Counted from the stretch's first letter, positions 7,636 through 17,092 are shown. The stretch is 42,527 nt of DNA from CAZVXI01 sp964631295 (GCA_964631295.1 CAZVXI010000004.1:1-42527); one strand, 5' to 3'. The notes: generated by a model from the sequence alone, not told the origin. Made by a program: numbers and translations.

Positions 7636-10600
7636 GTTCTCGTCTGCTGATTTGCCGTACCCACCCCCACCGGGCGTATGCAGAATGAACCGGTCACCTT
7701 TACTGCATTCGAATCCGTCCAATCCAGACAGCGCTGCGCGAGATCCATCAGTGCGCAATATGTATTGTTCGCCAACCGATCCGGGCTCGCCTCCATTAAC
7801 TCCAAACGGTTGCACTCTGCGGTGCTGACTGAGTATCGAAAGTGAGACCGCTTCGAGAAACTCAAGCTCGCGGGTTGCACCATCGCCGCCCGTGCGTTTG
7901 CCCGGCCCGCCGGAATGTTGACGCTGTTCGAACCGATGCAGTCGGACCGGGTAGCGGTGCTCCAGCACCTCTGGATCGGTAATGCGCGTGTTGGTCATGT
8001 GTGTATGGACCATTGATGCCCCATCAAAGTCAGGCCCGGCCCCTGCGCCACCACATATCGTCTCGTAATAGCCAAACGAGTCATTTCCGAAGAGCACATT
8101 GTTCATTGTGCCCTGCCCACATGCGACAATGCCGAGCGCTTTCAAGAGAGTATCAACCACGCGCTGACTTGTTTCCACATTACCGCCGACCACGGCTGGG
8201 CAGGTGGATGGATCGTCAGTAAATGCCGGCGAGAGCAGACTGTCCGGGATGACGAGATCGATCGGCCGCATGATGGCCTCCGTCAGCGGCAGCCGCTCAC
8301 CCACGAGCACCCGAAGGACATAGAGCACGGCACTCGTTGTGATCGCCCGCGTCGCATTGAAGTTCCCCGGATGTTGATTGGCGGTTCCGGTAAAATCAAT
8401 GTGCAGGGCCGCATCGACATCTTCCGGTGTCGGTTCAATCACCACCCGGATTTGTGCACCATCGTCGAGCTGCTCGGAGGCGTCGCACTTGCGCGGCACC
8501 AGACGGACGAGCGATTCGCGCGCGATCTTCTCGGCGCGCTCGCCGACCAATTGTCCCAGTGAGCGAAGCCGATCGTTTCCATACCTCATTGCCGCTTCCT
8601 GCAATGACAGCATGGCCCGGTGATTTGCCGCCACCTGAGCGCGCAAATCTGCGATGTTCTCTTCGACATTGCGTGAGGGATATGGTGAGTCACGCAGCAA
8701 ACGTTCCACCGCGTTCATGCAATCCTCACCACGCCGAACAATGTGCATCGGCGCGATGACAACGCCTTCTTCGATCAGCCGCGTCGCAGTCGGCGGCATC
8801 GACCCCGGCCGTGTACCGCCGATCTCAGCATGATGAGCGCGGTTCGCCGCGTAGCCGATCAACATCGCGTTGTCTGCATCGCCCGTGTAGATCGGTGTCA
8901 CCACGGTGATATCCGGGAGATGCGATCCGCCAAACGCAGGATGATTCGTCACGAAGACATCGCCGGGCTGCATGTCAATCGCATCGCGCACAGCACGAAC
9001 GCAGATGCCCATTGACCCGAGGTGCACCGGGATATGCGGCGCGTTCACGAGTAGCTCGCCGTTCGGATCGAGAATCGCGCAGGAGAAATCAAGACGTTCC
9101 TTGACGTTTGTCGACATCGCAGTGCGCTGGAGGACTTCGCCCATCTCGGACGCGATCGATGTCAAATGATGCGTGAACAGTTCAACCTCGACTGCCTCCG
9201 GCCGTGTGGTCATCTTCTGTGGTTGGTCTGCCTGTGACTGTTGTTCGATCACGATGTGGCCGTCATCCCACCAGCATGCTCGCCAGCCGCCCTCGACGAC
9301 AATCACGCTGTTGTCCTCGGAGATGAGCGCGGGCCCTTCCAGCATCGATCCGATCGTGCCGGTTAGACGTGAGACGATGGGCACGTCCATCCATCTGCCG
9401 CTCATGCGACATCGTTGGTGCTGCTGTGTGCGAAGGGTGTGCGTCTTCGCGGGGTGCTCGATCGCGTGGGTGTCCGAGGGCACTGTGGATGCCATGATTC
9501 GCAGCGATACGACCTCGACGCTGGAGCCGGTTGGTGGTGTGTATCCGTACCGATTGACGTATGCATCGTGAAACAGCTCTGCGAGTTGCCCGGGAGAATC
9601 GAAATCGAGAGTGAGACAAGATTCCTGTCCGACGAGACGCAGTTCCGCCATTCGGCGATCAATGATCATCGCATCGTCAGGAATCTTCTCATGTCGCAAT
9701 GCGTTACGCGCCTCTGATTCAACCTTGTGGATCAGTTCAGTCAGGTCGAAGGTTGTATCGTCAAGTCTTCGGAGCACTTGACGCTCCGCGAATCGCTCAA
9801 CGCGACTGGCCTGCAGGCCAACCGCGCTGAGCAGCGATGCGTGTTGCGGGCACAGAACCGTCGACACACCGAGTCGTTGGGCAATCGCACACGCATGCTG
9901 ACCACCCGCCCCGCCGAATGCAACCATCGCTGCATCGGAGACATCAAATCCGCGTCGGATGGAGATCTGTTCTATTGCGCTTGCCATTCTCTGGTTGGCA
10001 ATGTCCAGCCAGCCGTCAATAAGTTCATCAGCCGAGATACGATCTGGCGCATCTGCGTTGACCTCAGTGCAAATCGCCTCGAGTTTCGCACGTGCATCGT
10101 CTTTGGTGATTGGGATTGCAAACTTCGATGGATCGATACGCCCTGCCAGCAGGTTGACATCAGTAATCGTCAGCGGGCCGCCCCGCCCATAACACGCTGG
10201 GCCTGGCTCGGCACCCGCGCTCTCCGGCCCGACGAACAACCGTTCATCTGCATAGCCACAGATCGAACCACCCCCGGCAGCGACGGTTTCGATGGCCAGT
10301 GCGGGACGCAGCAGTGTCGCATCACCGACGCGATGACTGAAGCGATACTCCGGCCCATCTTGTGCGCGGCTGACGTCCGTACTTGTTCCACCCATATCAA
10401 AGCCGATGATGTGATTCCATCCGAGTGTGTTCCCCATGGCAACTGCCCCAGAAACACCACCTACCGGCCCACTGAGCAGTCCATCAACCGCTTTGAACGC
10501 TCGGTCATCTGTCAGGCCTCCCGTACTTGTCATGACGCGCAGAGAACTTCCCGGCACTGCGGAACGAATCTCTCCGACGTACTGGCGCATGATCCTGGCA

Positions 10601-11466
10601 AGCGCAGCTTCAACAGATGTCGTTTCAGATCGCGCGAGATAGCCGATCATCGGTGCGATGTCGGCCGAACAGACGATGGTGTCGAAGCCGACTTCACGCA
10701 GTACAACCTTTACCTGCTGCTCATGTGATGTATTCATGAAGGAATGCATGAGCGCGACACCAGCAGTTGTGCAGCCGAGATTGCGCGCTTCGCCAGCGGC
10801 TGCACGAAGTTGTTCGAGATCGATCGGCTCAATCTCCTGCCCGGATGCGTCAAGGCGGCCATGCACCGGCAACACCGCGATTGGAAGCGGCCGCTGCTTT
10901 ATAATCTCAAGTGCGAACAGGTCAGGACGCTGTTGTGTGCCGATCGCAAGCAGGTCGGTGAAGCCAGCGGTGACGAACAAGGCCGCCTCATCGATGGTTC
11001 GCGTCAGCAGCGCGTTGGTGCCTCGCGTCGTGGCAAGGCGGAGTGTCATCGGTGGCAATGGTTCATCAAGCGGAGTCTGCGTGACGACATGAGCGGCGAG
11101 GATGGCTGAAGAACAGTCGGGATGCGCATAAATGACACTGGTGGTATTGAATCCGCCAGGCAACGATTCGGTGAACTCGAGCGCGCCTGACCGTGGATCA
11201 ATGCTCCAATGGGCCGCGGCAATTCGATGAATGTCCTCGCCTGCGCGCAGCGTAAGTGCGGCACTGCTCATCAGATAGGCATCAGATATGGACGCCTTCG
11301 CAAGACGCGCAGATCGGATGTCGCCCCATGCATCAACCCGAAGCGGGACGACGGCATTGCTCAGCACCTTGGCATCGTGCTTTGTGCCGCTCGGAGATAT
11401 GGCGACGCAATCGGTGAATGTCCCTCCGGTGTCGACGCATACCTGCCACGGCTTCCGCTCGCTCAT
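7633..11466 (-). CDS. Fused hydantoinase A/B, ATP-dependent 5-oxoprolinase type
   Basis: A 1277-residue protein combining HyuA and HyuB, the arrangement of eukaryotic and many bacterial 5-oxoprolinases, which open 5-oxoproline to glutamate with ATP. HyuA covers about 1-735: VDTGGTFTDC at the N-terminus, IIGFDMGGTSTDVSR for phosphate binding, and VAFGGAGGQHACAIAQRLG. HyuB begins near 755 with EVELFTHHLTSIASEMGE and contains HPAFGGSHLPDITVVTPIY and the C-terminal TPGGGGYG motif. The hydantoin versus oxoproline substrate cannot be fixed from sequence alone; the fusion and length favour oxoprolinase. The start at 11466 is conventional, directly before MSERKPWQVCVDTGG. It ends a run of same-strand lipoprotein genes, 96 bases after the last one, and may be separately transcribed. 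Confidence 0.9.
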   Translation of the reverse strand: MSERKPWQVCVDTGGTFTDCVAISPSGTKHDAKVLSNAVVPLRVDAWGDIRSARLAKASISDAYLMSSAALTLRAGEDIHRIAAAHWSIDPRSGALEFTESLPGGFNTTSVIYAHPDCSSAILAAHVVTQTPLDEPLPPMTLRLATTRGTNALLTRTIDEAALFVTAGFTDLLAIGTQQRPDLFALEIIKQRPLPIAVLPVHGRLDASGQEIEPIDLEQLRAAAGEARNLGCTTAGVALMHSFMNTSHEQQVKVVLREVGFDTIVCSADIAPMIGYLARSETTSVEAALARIMRQYVGEIRSAVPGSSLRVMTSTGGLTDDRAFKAVDGLLSGPVGGVSGAVAMGNTLGWNHIIGFDMGGTSTDVSRAQDGPEYRFSHRVGDATLLRPALAIETVAAGGGSICGYADERLFVGPESAGAEPGPACYGRGGPLTITDVNLLAGRIDPSKFAIPITKDDARAKLEAICTEVNADAPDRISADELIDGWLDIANQRMASAIEQISIRRGFDVSDAAMVAFGGAGGQHACAIAQRLGVSTVLCPQHASLLSAVGLQASRVERFAERQVLRRLDDTTFDLTELIHKVESEARNALRHEKIPDDAMIIDRRMAELRLVGQESCLTLDFDSPGQLAELFHDAYVNRYGYTPPTGSSVEVVSLRIMASTVPSDTHAIEHPAKTHTLRTQQHQRCRMSGRWMDVPIVSRLTGTIGSMLEGPALISEDNSVIVVEGGWRACWWDDGHIVIEQQSQADQPQKMTTRPEAVEVELFTHHLTSIASEMGEVLQRTAMSTNVKERLDFSCAILDPNGELLVNAPHIPVHLGSMGICVRAVRDAIDMQPGDVFVTNHPAFGGSHLPDITVVTPIYTGDADNAMLIGYAANRAHHAEIGGTRPGSMPPTATRLIEEGVVIAPMHIVRRGEDCMNAVERLLRDSPYPSRNVEENIADLRAQVAANHRAMLSLQEAAMRYGNDRLRSLGQLVGERAEKIARESLVRLVPRKCDASEQLDDGAQIRVVIEPTPEDVDAALHIDFTGTANQHPGNFNATRAITTSAVLYVLRVLVGERLPLTEAIMRPIDLVIPDSLLSPAFTDDPSTCPAVVGGNVETSQRVVDTLLKALGIVACGQGTMNNVLFGNDSFGYYETICGGAGAGPDFDGASMVHTHMTNTRITDPEVLEHRYPVRLHRFEQRQHSGGPGKRTGGDGATRELEFLEAVSLSILSQHRRVQPFGVNGGEPGSVGEQYILRTDGSRAALSGLDGFECSKGDRFILHTPGGGGYGKSADEN

Positions 11467-11562
11467 CGTGCGAGGAGTGTAGTCGGGCAGGTATCACCAA
11501 CAAACAAGCGGCAGCGTGCCAAGACACGCCGCCGCGTTCAGTTGCTTTGTTGTCGGCCGAAA

Positions 11563-11754
11563 TCAACCGCCGGTCGCGGCGTCCCCGGCTTCTTCCGCGG
11601 ATTCCCTTGCCTTGTCCGCCATGTCATCGGCCTGTTCAGAGGGCTGCGACGCCGATGGTGACTCTGGCGGAGTTGTACCCTCTTCTTTGGAGCATCCCGC
11701 CAGCGCGAAGAGGGCACAGGTGGCGGAGACGATTGCGATCAAATGAAGTTTCAT
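11563..11754 (-). CDS. Small lipoprotein (63 aa)
   Basis: A short protein with a lipoprotein signal, MKLHLIAIVSATCALFALAGC, where Cys20 would be lipidated, followed by an acidic Ser/Glu/Ala-rich tail of about 43 residues with no recognisable domain. AAAAAGGA 8 bases before the ATG is a good ribosome binding site, which supports a real gene despite its size. It lies 46 bases after another small lipoprotein gene on the same strand. I cannot assign a function. Confidence 0.7.
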   Translation of the reverse strand: MKLHLIAIVSATCALFALAGCSKEEGTTPPESPSASQPSEQADDMADKARESAEEAGDAATGG

Positions 11755-11800
11755 CGGGTTGTCCTTTTTGTTTCAGGAATAAGTTGTTTTGTCGCCGGAG

Positions 11801-12076
11801 TCAATTCTGGTTCTGGCGATCAATCTCGCGCTGAATGTCACGATCATGTGCCTGCAGTTTGTCGAGTGTATTCTCGGCTGTGTTCCGAGCCTTGCCCAGA
11901 GAAGGTCTGCCGCCTGTACGCTGATTCATGCCCGGCGGGCTGGCTTCGTCCTGAGCCTCTGGCTGCTCCTGCTGACTGACGGGAGCTGCTGACTCGACAT
12001 CCTGATATCCGGTGTCGCAAGCGACAACAAGCGATATCGCGGCCGAGCAGAACACGAGCTTTGACAAATGTCGCAT
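11801..12076 (-). CDS. Small lipoprotein (91 aa)
   Basis: The N-terminus MRHLSKLVFCSAAISLVVAC is a lipoprotein signal with Cys20 as the likely lipid site. The mature part is polar: a Gln/Glu/Pro-rich spacer, then a charged, probably helical C-terminus (KARNTAENTLDKLQAHDRDI). GAAGGATCAGGT precedes the ATG. It lies between a cupin gene (42 bases upstream) and another small lipoprotein gene (46 bases downstream). The function is unknown; the helical tail could bind peptidoglycan or a partner, but nothing shows this. Confidence 0.7.
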   Translation of the reverse strand: MRHLSKLVFCSAAISLVVACDTGYQDVESAAPVSQQEQPEAQDEASPPGMNQRTGGRPSLGKARNTAENTLDKLQAHDRDIQREIDRQNQN

Positions 12077-12118
12077 ACCTGATCCTTCAAAACACCACCG
12101 TTTATCATAGCGCCCGGC

Positions 12119-12484
12119 TCAGCGTGAGGCGTGATCAACGCCAGTCGTCTCACTGGGAGGCGAGAAAACGTCAAGTATTTCACACAGCTCGAGTGCCTCT
12201 GCACCATGCCGCACATTCGCAGGAATATGCAATACTTCGCCGGGTCCAAGGACACGCTGCTCCTGCTGATCATCGCCAAGAGTGAAGCGAATGCGCCCGC
12301 TCACAATGCACGCCATCTGTTCGTTTGCATGCGAGTGGGTGGGCACAACGCAACCAGCATCGAGATGCACACGCGAGATCATCACCTGGGATCCGATGAT
12401 TCGCTCACGCGCAACTCCGGGCATGGGATGATCCGTATCGAGGTCGTCCCACTGGTACGCGTGAGCGCTGTTGGTGATTGTCAT
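12119..12484 (-). CDS. Single-domain cupin protein
   Basis: A 121-residue small beta-barrel of the cupin superfamily. The first cupin motif is THSHANEQMACIVSGRI, with the His-x-His and Glu metal ligands, and the second is PGEVLHIPANVRHGAEAL, with the last His ligand. A bound metal ion is therefore likely. Single-domain cupins of this type bind small molecules or act as dioxygenases or isomerases, and the substrate is not apparent. The ATG at 12484 has GAAGG 8 bases upstream, and that site overlaps the stop codon of the preceding lipoprotein gene (11 bases between genes), so the two are probably co-translated. A TTG five codons upstream is less likely. Confidence 0.85.
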   Translation of the reverse strand: MTITNSAHAYQWDDLDTDHPMPGVARERIIGSQVMISRVHLDAGCVVPTHSHANEQMACIVSGRIRFTLGDDQQEQRVLGPGEVLHIPANVRHGAEALELCEILDVFSPPSETTGVDHASR

Positions 12485-12495
12485 GTGTGCTACCT

Positions 12496-13215
12496 TCAAT
12501 TTGCGTCGTGGTGGGTCAACTCGCCAGCCGGCGTCACAAGCGTCGTATGCTCGTCGTCGGTGTCGTCGTCGGTGTCGTCGTCGGCATTGACGTTGGAATC
12601 GCGCACAATCGCCACCGTGATCGGACCCTGCCCTTCGATTTCTGGCGTCAGGACGATCGCACCACCTTCAATGGTCCAGCGCCCGCTTGTTTCTGTCGGT
12701 GTTCCACTTTCAACGCGACCAGCACGCCGCCACGAGTATCGCATGTTCGGGTGAAGCGTCAGCATCTGGTTGCTCGACGACCATGTCCCGATGAGGTCAT
12801 CCTCGACTGAGTGCGGAGCACCGTCGAGTTCGTGAAACTCTTCATCACCGCGGACAAGCACGAGGCGATCCGCCGGTCGTGTGAGTGTCCACCGCTGTGT
12901 CTCAGCATCCAGTACACGAAACGGCTCAAGCGTTACATGTGCATAGCTGATACGCGCCCATTGGCCTCGCTCGACAATCACGTTGTAGCGGCTGTCACCG
13001 TGATACGCGATATAACTGCCTCGCGGTTCAAGATGCAACAGGCGCGCGTCACTCTTCCACCAGCCAGTGACGTTGATGTTGTCGAGTGGATCAACTGCCA
13101 GAGGCGTTGGCTCAACCTTTATTGGCATAAGGTCTTCTGTTGATTCACAGCCTGCAAAAGAACCAGCCGCGACGACAACGACCAGTACGCAACGACCAGG
13201 GTTTCGTGATCGCAT
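12496..13215 (-). CDS. Lipoprotein with beta-rich repeats and Asp/Thr tail
   Basis: A 239-residue protein. MRSRNPGRCVLVVVVAAGSFAGC is a lipoprotein signal with Cys23 lipidated. The mature part holds two similar halves, each with a W-containing segment (NVTGWWKSDARLLHLEPRGS; DLIGTWSSSNQMLTLHPNM) and a later RW motif (WTLTRPADRLVL; RWTIEGGAIVL), which looks like a duplicated beta-sheet domain seen in small lipocalin-like proteins. Near the C-terminus the codons repeat as DDDTDDDTDDE, a short tandem repeat in the DNA that could vary in length. GAGGAG before the ATG at 13215 decides the start. The specific function is unknown. Confidence 0.75.
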   Translation of the reverse strand: MRSRNPGRCVLVVVVAAGSFAGCESTEDLMPIKVEPTPLAVDPLDNINVTGWWKSDARLLHLEPRGSYIAYHGDSRYNVIVERGQWARISYAHVTLEPFRVLDAETQRWTLTRPADRLVLVRGDEEFHELDGAPHSVEDDLIGTWSSSNQMLTLHPNMRYSWRRAGRVESGTPTETSGRWTIEGGAIVLTPEIEGQGPITVAIVRDSNVNADDDTDDDTDDEHTTLVTPAGELTHHDAN

Positions 13216-13280
13216 GAGCGTCTCCTCAGAGAATCTGCCCACAGTGTAGCCGACCGGCAAGGACTTCTGCCAGCGATGTG

Positions 13281-14861
13281 CTACCCAACAACTGGCAAAG
13301 CGACTGTTCGATTCAACTGTTCGGTCGGCAGTGCAATCAGGTCGTAACCCTCGGAGTCCACAATCGTGCATCGAACAAGCTCACCCGGCGTGAGCGGCGA
13401 CTCACTCTGCACGAGCGTGACAGAATCAACCTGCGGAGCCTGGTGGTAGCACCTGCCCCGATAGAGCGCTGCGCCTTCGGCGTCTCCCGCTGGCCCATCA
13501 ATAAGAACATCGAACTGGCACCTCTGTTCAGCCAGATACCGGGCGTTCTCAAAGGCAACCGCCTGCTGTGTCAGCATGATCTCCTGCTCACGCAACATCT
13601 TGATCTCATCGGGTACATGCAACGACGGGTCGCTGTCCATCGTGCCAGCCGGCGTGCCTTCTTCATGCGAATACTTGAAGACACCCAGCATGTCGAAGCC
13701 AAACTCATCAATGAACTCGACGAGTTCGCGGTGATCTGCTTCGGTCTCACCCGGAAAACCAGTGATGAATGTCGTCCGGATTGCAAGCCCTGGAATGCGA
13801 TCACGCAACTTGTGGAGCAACTTCTCCTGTGCGTCTCGCGTGATATTGCGACGCATTGCGCCAAGCATTCGGTCAGACATGTGCTGCAAGGGAATGTCAA
13901 TGTACCTTGCGATATGAGGCAGGCTGGCGATGGCATCGATCATCTCATCAGTGAAGTGCGTGGGATAGACGTACATCAGCCGTATCCACCCCCCACCTGC
14001 ATTGGCGGCCACATCATCAAGCGCAGTCAGCAAGCCGATCAGATCACCCGGGTACGGCTCCCCCCCGTGCGCAGGTGCAACACCCGGCTCGATACCGTTT
14101 CGATAGATGTCGTACCCGTAGCTTGTCGTGTCCTGCCCGATCAGATTCAACTCGAACGCACCATCTGCCATGAGCTGTCGCGCCTCCGCAACGATGCGTT
14201 CAAGCGGCTTGGAGCGCATCTTGCCGCGGATCGAAGGAATCGTGCAGAACGCGCATCGCTGGTTGCACCCTTCACTGACGCGCAGATACGCCCAATGTCG
14301 TGGCGTCAGCCGAAGCCGGTTGCCATCATCCTCGAAATAGCCGATCCCGCGCCCGTCGGTACCGTTCACCGTCAGGCCAACGGTTTCCATTCCGCGATCC
14401 CGCGCCGCATGCAGCGCGTTGCCAGCAATCCAGTATGTCGGTCCATCGGACGCCTGCTCAAGCGATTGGCGGGCTGCGGGTTTCCCGCCAACAGCATCAA
14501 TGATGTGGTCGCGATCAAACACCCCGATCATTGCGTCAATGCCGGGCACCCAGTCGAGCAGCTTTGCTCGATGTCGCTGGACGAGACACCCGGCCACGAC
14601 GACCCGTTGCAACGAGCCGTTCACTTTGCGATCAACAGCTTCGGTGATGACCTCCAGCGATTCGTCTTTCGACGCTTCAAGAAAGCCGCAGGTATTCACG
14701 ACGATCGCATCCGCATCATCGTGATCAGACACAAGCTCGAAGCCGCTCTCGCGCAGCGTGCCGAGCATCTTCTCGGAGTCTACGAGGTTCTTCGGACATC
14801 CGAGCGAAACGAACGCGACCCTGCGGACATCGGTTGAGATTGAATCGGTGATCGCTGGCAT
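13281..14861 (-). CDS. rimO: Ribosomal protein S12 methylthiotransferase RimO
   Basis: A radical SAM enzyme that adds a methylthio group to an aspartate of ribosomal protein S12. The order is typical: an N-terminal UPF0004 domain (VSLGCPKNLVDSEKMLG, NTCGFLEASKDES, VAGCLVQRH) that binds one iron-sulfur cluster, a radical SAM core with SEGCNQRCAFCTIPSIRG (Cys-x3-Cys-x2-Cys), and a C-terminal TRAM domain. At 526 residues it is longer than usual (about 440); the extra length lies between the first domain and the radical SAM motif (about 130-180). The ATG at 14861 lacks a clear ribosome binding site. It follows nadD by 41 bases on the same strand. Confidence 0.93.
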   Translation of the reverse strand: MPAITDSISTDVRRVAFVSLGCPKNLVDSEKMLGTLRESGFELVSDHDDADAIVVNTCGFLEASKDESLEVITEAVDRKVNGSLQRVVVAGCLVQRHRAKLLDWVPGIDAMIGVFDRDHIIDAVGGKPAARQSLEQASDGPTYWIAGNALHAARDRGMETVGLTVNGTDGRGIGYFEDDGNRLRLTPRHWAYLRVSEGCNQRCAFCTIPSIRGKMRSKPLERIVAEARQLMADGAFELNLIGQDTTSYGYDIYRNGIEPGVAPAHGGEPYPGDLIGLLTALDDVAANAGGGWIRLMYVYPTHFTDEMIDAIASLPHIARYIDIPLQHMSDRMLGAMRRNITRDAQEKLLHKLRDRIPGLAIRTTFITGFPGETEADHRELVEFIDEFGFDMLGVFKYSHEEGTPAGTMDSDPSLHVPDEIKMLREQEIMLTQQAVAFENARYLAEQRCQFDVLIDGPAGDAEGAALYRGRCYHQAPQVDSVTLVQSESPLTPGELVRCTIVDSEGYDLIALPTEQLNRTVALPVVG

Positions 14862-14902
14862 CGAGCCACGATGATATGCGTGCCAACGCCCGGATGAAAG
14901 CC

Positions 14903-15541
14903 TCAGCGATAGAGCCCTGTCTGAGCGATGTAGGCCGCCACCGCGGGGTCAAGCCAGCCGTCTACGGAAGCGCCGCGTGCGAGCCGGTCGCGCAGGGTTG
15001 TCGCGCTCACATCAATGGCAGGAACCTCCACAACCGCTTCCTGCCAGGTCCTTGCGATTTCCGGGTCAAAGCGGCCAGAGACTGCTTCGGCAAACGCTTC
15101 GCGCGTCATTGGCGGCCGGAGCATGACGATCGGCTGCGCGAGTGTCATGATCTCGCGCCAATCCTTCCACGTGTCAAACAAGAGAGCCTGATCAGCACCG
15201 ATCAGCAACAGCCACTGCGTATCACCATTTCCATCCGCATCTGCAGCGCGCAGTTGTCGCAGCGTATCGACCATGTAACTCGGGCCGGGCCGGTCAAGCT
15301 CGACTGTGCTGACGCATGCGTTTGGCACATCTGCAATCGCCAGCGTGAGCATGGCGAGGCGATGCTCGTCGGCAGTCGGAGGCGATTCCAGTTTGTGCGG
15401 GCTCACACGGGCCGGCACGTAGATGATACAGTCACAGCCCAACTGTCGTGCGATGATGTCGGGCAATCGCGCATGAGCGATGTGCGGCGGATCGAAGGTC
15501 CCGCCAAAAACCAGCACTCGTTGCGCGCGATCCAGCCCCAT
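14903..15541 (-). CDS. nadD: Nicotinate-nucleotide adenylyltransferase
   Basis: A 212-residue enzyme of NAD synthesis that joins nicotinate mononucleotide and ATP. It has the nucleotidyltransferase signature FGGTFDPPHIAHA, the substrate segment VPARVSPHK and the C-terminal motif SATTLRDRLARG, which corresponds to ISSTxIR in other NadD proteins. The length matches the family. The ATG at 15541 directly precedes the catalytic fold; the frame is open further upstream but without family-like sequence. The binding site is weak. It sits between a polysaccharide-export fragment and rimO. Confidence 0.9.
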   Translation of the reverse strand: MGLDRAQRVLVFGGTFDPPHIAHARLPDIIARQLGCDCIIYVPARVSPHKLESPPTADEHRLAMLTLAIADVPNACVSTVELDRPGPSYMVDTLRQLRAADADGNGDTQWLLLIGADQALLFDTWKDWREIMTLAQPIVMLRPPMTREAFAEAVSGRFDPEIARTWQEAVVEVPAIDVSATTLRDRLARGASVDGWLDPAVAAYIAQTGLYR

Positions 15542-15640
15542 GCAGGCAGCATAGACGATCCTGCTGCAGATCGCCGGCGCGAAAGGACCGCCCGAGCGAT
15601 CACCCGGGCGGCATGAGAGAAACATTCAGATGAGATTGCC

Positions 15641-16021
15641 TCAGTCGCTGTTGGTTGTTGGGACGCCGCCTGCTCCCCCGCCGGATCCACTGCCAACGCT
15701 CGAAACTTCACTATCCGCAGCCGGGTTGACCGCTCTCGTACCGAACGGCGAAACCGGGCTGCTTCCCGTGCCAACCCGGCCATCTGCCAGTTCGGCTGCC
15801 AGGCCTCGTGACTGCCGCAACACCGTCACAACGGGATCCTTCAGGACAGTGAGCAGCCGATCGCGAACATCGTGCTCGAGTTGATCAAGCGACTTGCCAG
15901 CCGTTGACACACCGCCAACATTCGGCAGCCGCACCTCCTGCTCAGCACCGATTGACTGGACTGCTGCATACATCTCGCCAGCCCGCATCAACTCGAACAC
16001 TTCGATGCGCAAGACATCGCC
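15641..16021 (-). pseudogene. Polysaccharide-export (Wza-type) fragment lacking its N-terminus
   Basis: In the minus frame the sequence reads PGDVLRIEVFELMRAGEMY and then VRLPNVGGVSTAGKSLDQLE and LKDPVVTVL, the core of the Poly_export domain of Wza-like outer-membrane polysaccharide exporters, followed by a low-complexity Gly/Ser/Ala tail. The domain starts immediately after a TAA stop (16025-16027) that ends the HAAS-STN gene in the same frame, so the usual signal peptide and first strands are missing. The only start codons are a TTG at 16012 and later internal codons. I read it as a remnant of a larger protein, possibly once continuous with the preceding gene. A short functional protein initiated at TTG is the alternative. 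Confidence 0.6.
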
Positions 16022-16024
16022 CGG

Positions 16025-17092
16025 TTAAATGCTCGGCGTAGCTGCTGCACTGCCAACGGCGTCGACTGTCGCCCCAGCAGCAGAACCAAACGGGCCGCCG
16101 ACCGCGCTTGCAGACTGGTCGCCTTCGACAAGTTCACTCAATATCCATGCGATCTGCTCGTGCATGTGCTTCGGCGCTTCAATGAAGATCTTCCCGCCGA
16201 CAAAGTTCATGTGCGCGAGGTCTCCACCCATGTCGTGCCAATCTTCGGGAGACACCATCGACATGAGCACATCAGCGATCTGGCTCATGGCATCCTCGTA
16301 TTCGATGTCGTACCGCTCCCACATGCTCAGCAGGATCGGCGCGATGTCGTAGCTGACCAGTTCGCTTGTGCGTCGGTCAAACCGCTCACGATTGCCGAAC
16401 TCGATCACGTCATCACCAACGTGCCACGTCAGATAGCGTAATCCACCGTTCACCTGCTCTTCAAGGAGGTCAAGCACTTTCCCGACACGAACATTCGAGA
16501 GCCGAAAGTGGATCATCGTGTCAGCGGGCGAGATGCCGTGATCTTCCATATCGCGGACGCTGATGACGAAGTTCTCATCCAGAGTCTCCGCCATGAAAGC
16601 GACGACATCGCCGAACGCCATATCCTCGAAGTCTGCGTCGATTCTCCGGTCGAGTACAGCCTGCATCTCCAATGATGCCACTTTCTCTTGAAAGACGGAG
16701 AAGTTCGCGCCCTGCTCGGGCGCGACCATCGTGAGTGCGCCGATGCCGATGACTCCGACGGCTGCTGTTGCGATTGCTGCGTGCATGAGACGTCTCCTTT
16801 TTGGGTACGAATGTGCTTTCCCGAACCGTGTCGCCAGTTCGGCTATGTTTCCAATTTCTGAGACCGCGATCTGCACGGCCTGCCTTTCATCATGCCCGGA
16901 CACCATCAGGTCGCGCACCTGTTCGCGCAGATGACCTTCCAACTCGCCTGCAATCTCATCGCGATCTTCATCAGGCAATGGCAGCAACCGCACGAAGACG
17001 GCGAGCCATGAATCGATCGATTCAAACTGCGCGAGATCATGATCGCTCCGGTTCCGATCAGGCGGCGTCGTGTACTTGCTTCTTGTGATCAT
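16025..17092 (-). CDS. HAAS-domain, membrane-anchored STN-like protein
   Basis: A 355-residue protein. Residues about 25-95 form a helical domain of the HAAS/permease-prefix type (LLPLPDEDRDEIAGELEGHLREQV), which commonly pairs with PadR regulators. One membrane segment (about 105-125: AAIATAAVGVIGIGALTMV) anchors it. The outside part has an STN-like domain like the secretin/TonB short N-terminus (FGDVVAFMAETLDENFVI, VGKVLDLLEEQV) and a planctomycete-style segment with MVSPEDWHDMGG and MHEQIAWILSEL. The C-terminus is Ala/Gly-rich. The start is 12 bases after padR, which supports an operon and a signalling link. The last codon before TAA is directly followed, in frame, by a polysaccharide-export domain. 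Confidence 0.8.
   Translation of the reverse strand: MITRSKYTTPPDRNRSDHDLAQFESIDSWLAVFVRLLPLPDEDRDEIAGELEGHLREQVRDLMVSGHDERQAVQIAVSEIGNIAELATRFGKAHSYPKRRRLMHAAIATAAVGVIGIGALTMVAPEQGANFSVFQEKVASLEMQAVLDRRIDADFEDMAFGDVVAFMAETLDENFVISVRDMEDHGISPADTMIHFRLSNVRVGKVLDLLEEQVNGGLRYLTWHVGDDVIEFGNRERFDRRTSELVSYDIAPILLSMWERYDIEYEDAMSQIADVLMSMVSPEDWHDMGGDLAHMNFVGGKIFIEAPKHMHEQIAWILSELVEGDQSASAVGGPFGSAAGATVDAVGSAAATPSI

Noticed and set aside
13278..14837. Long open frame (519 codons) antisense to rimO
   Set aside because: It is a mirror of a well-conserved gene; GC-rich codon use keeps the complementary frame open. The residues do not resemble a protein family.
16021..16027. Recoding of the stop between the STN protein and the export domain as selenocysteine
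   Set aside because: The codon is TAA, which is not used for selenocysteine.
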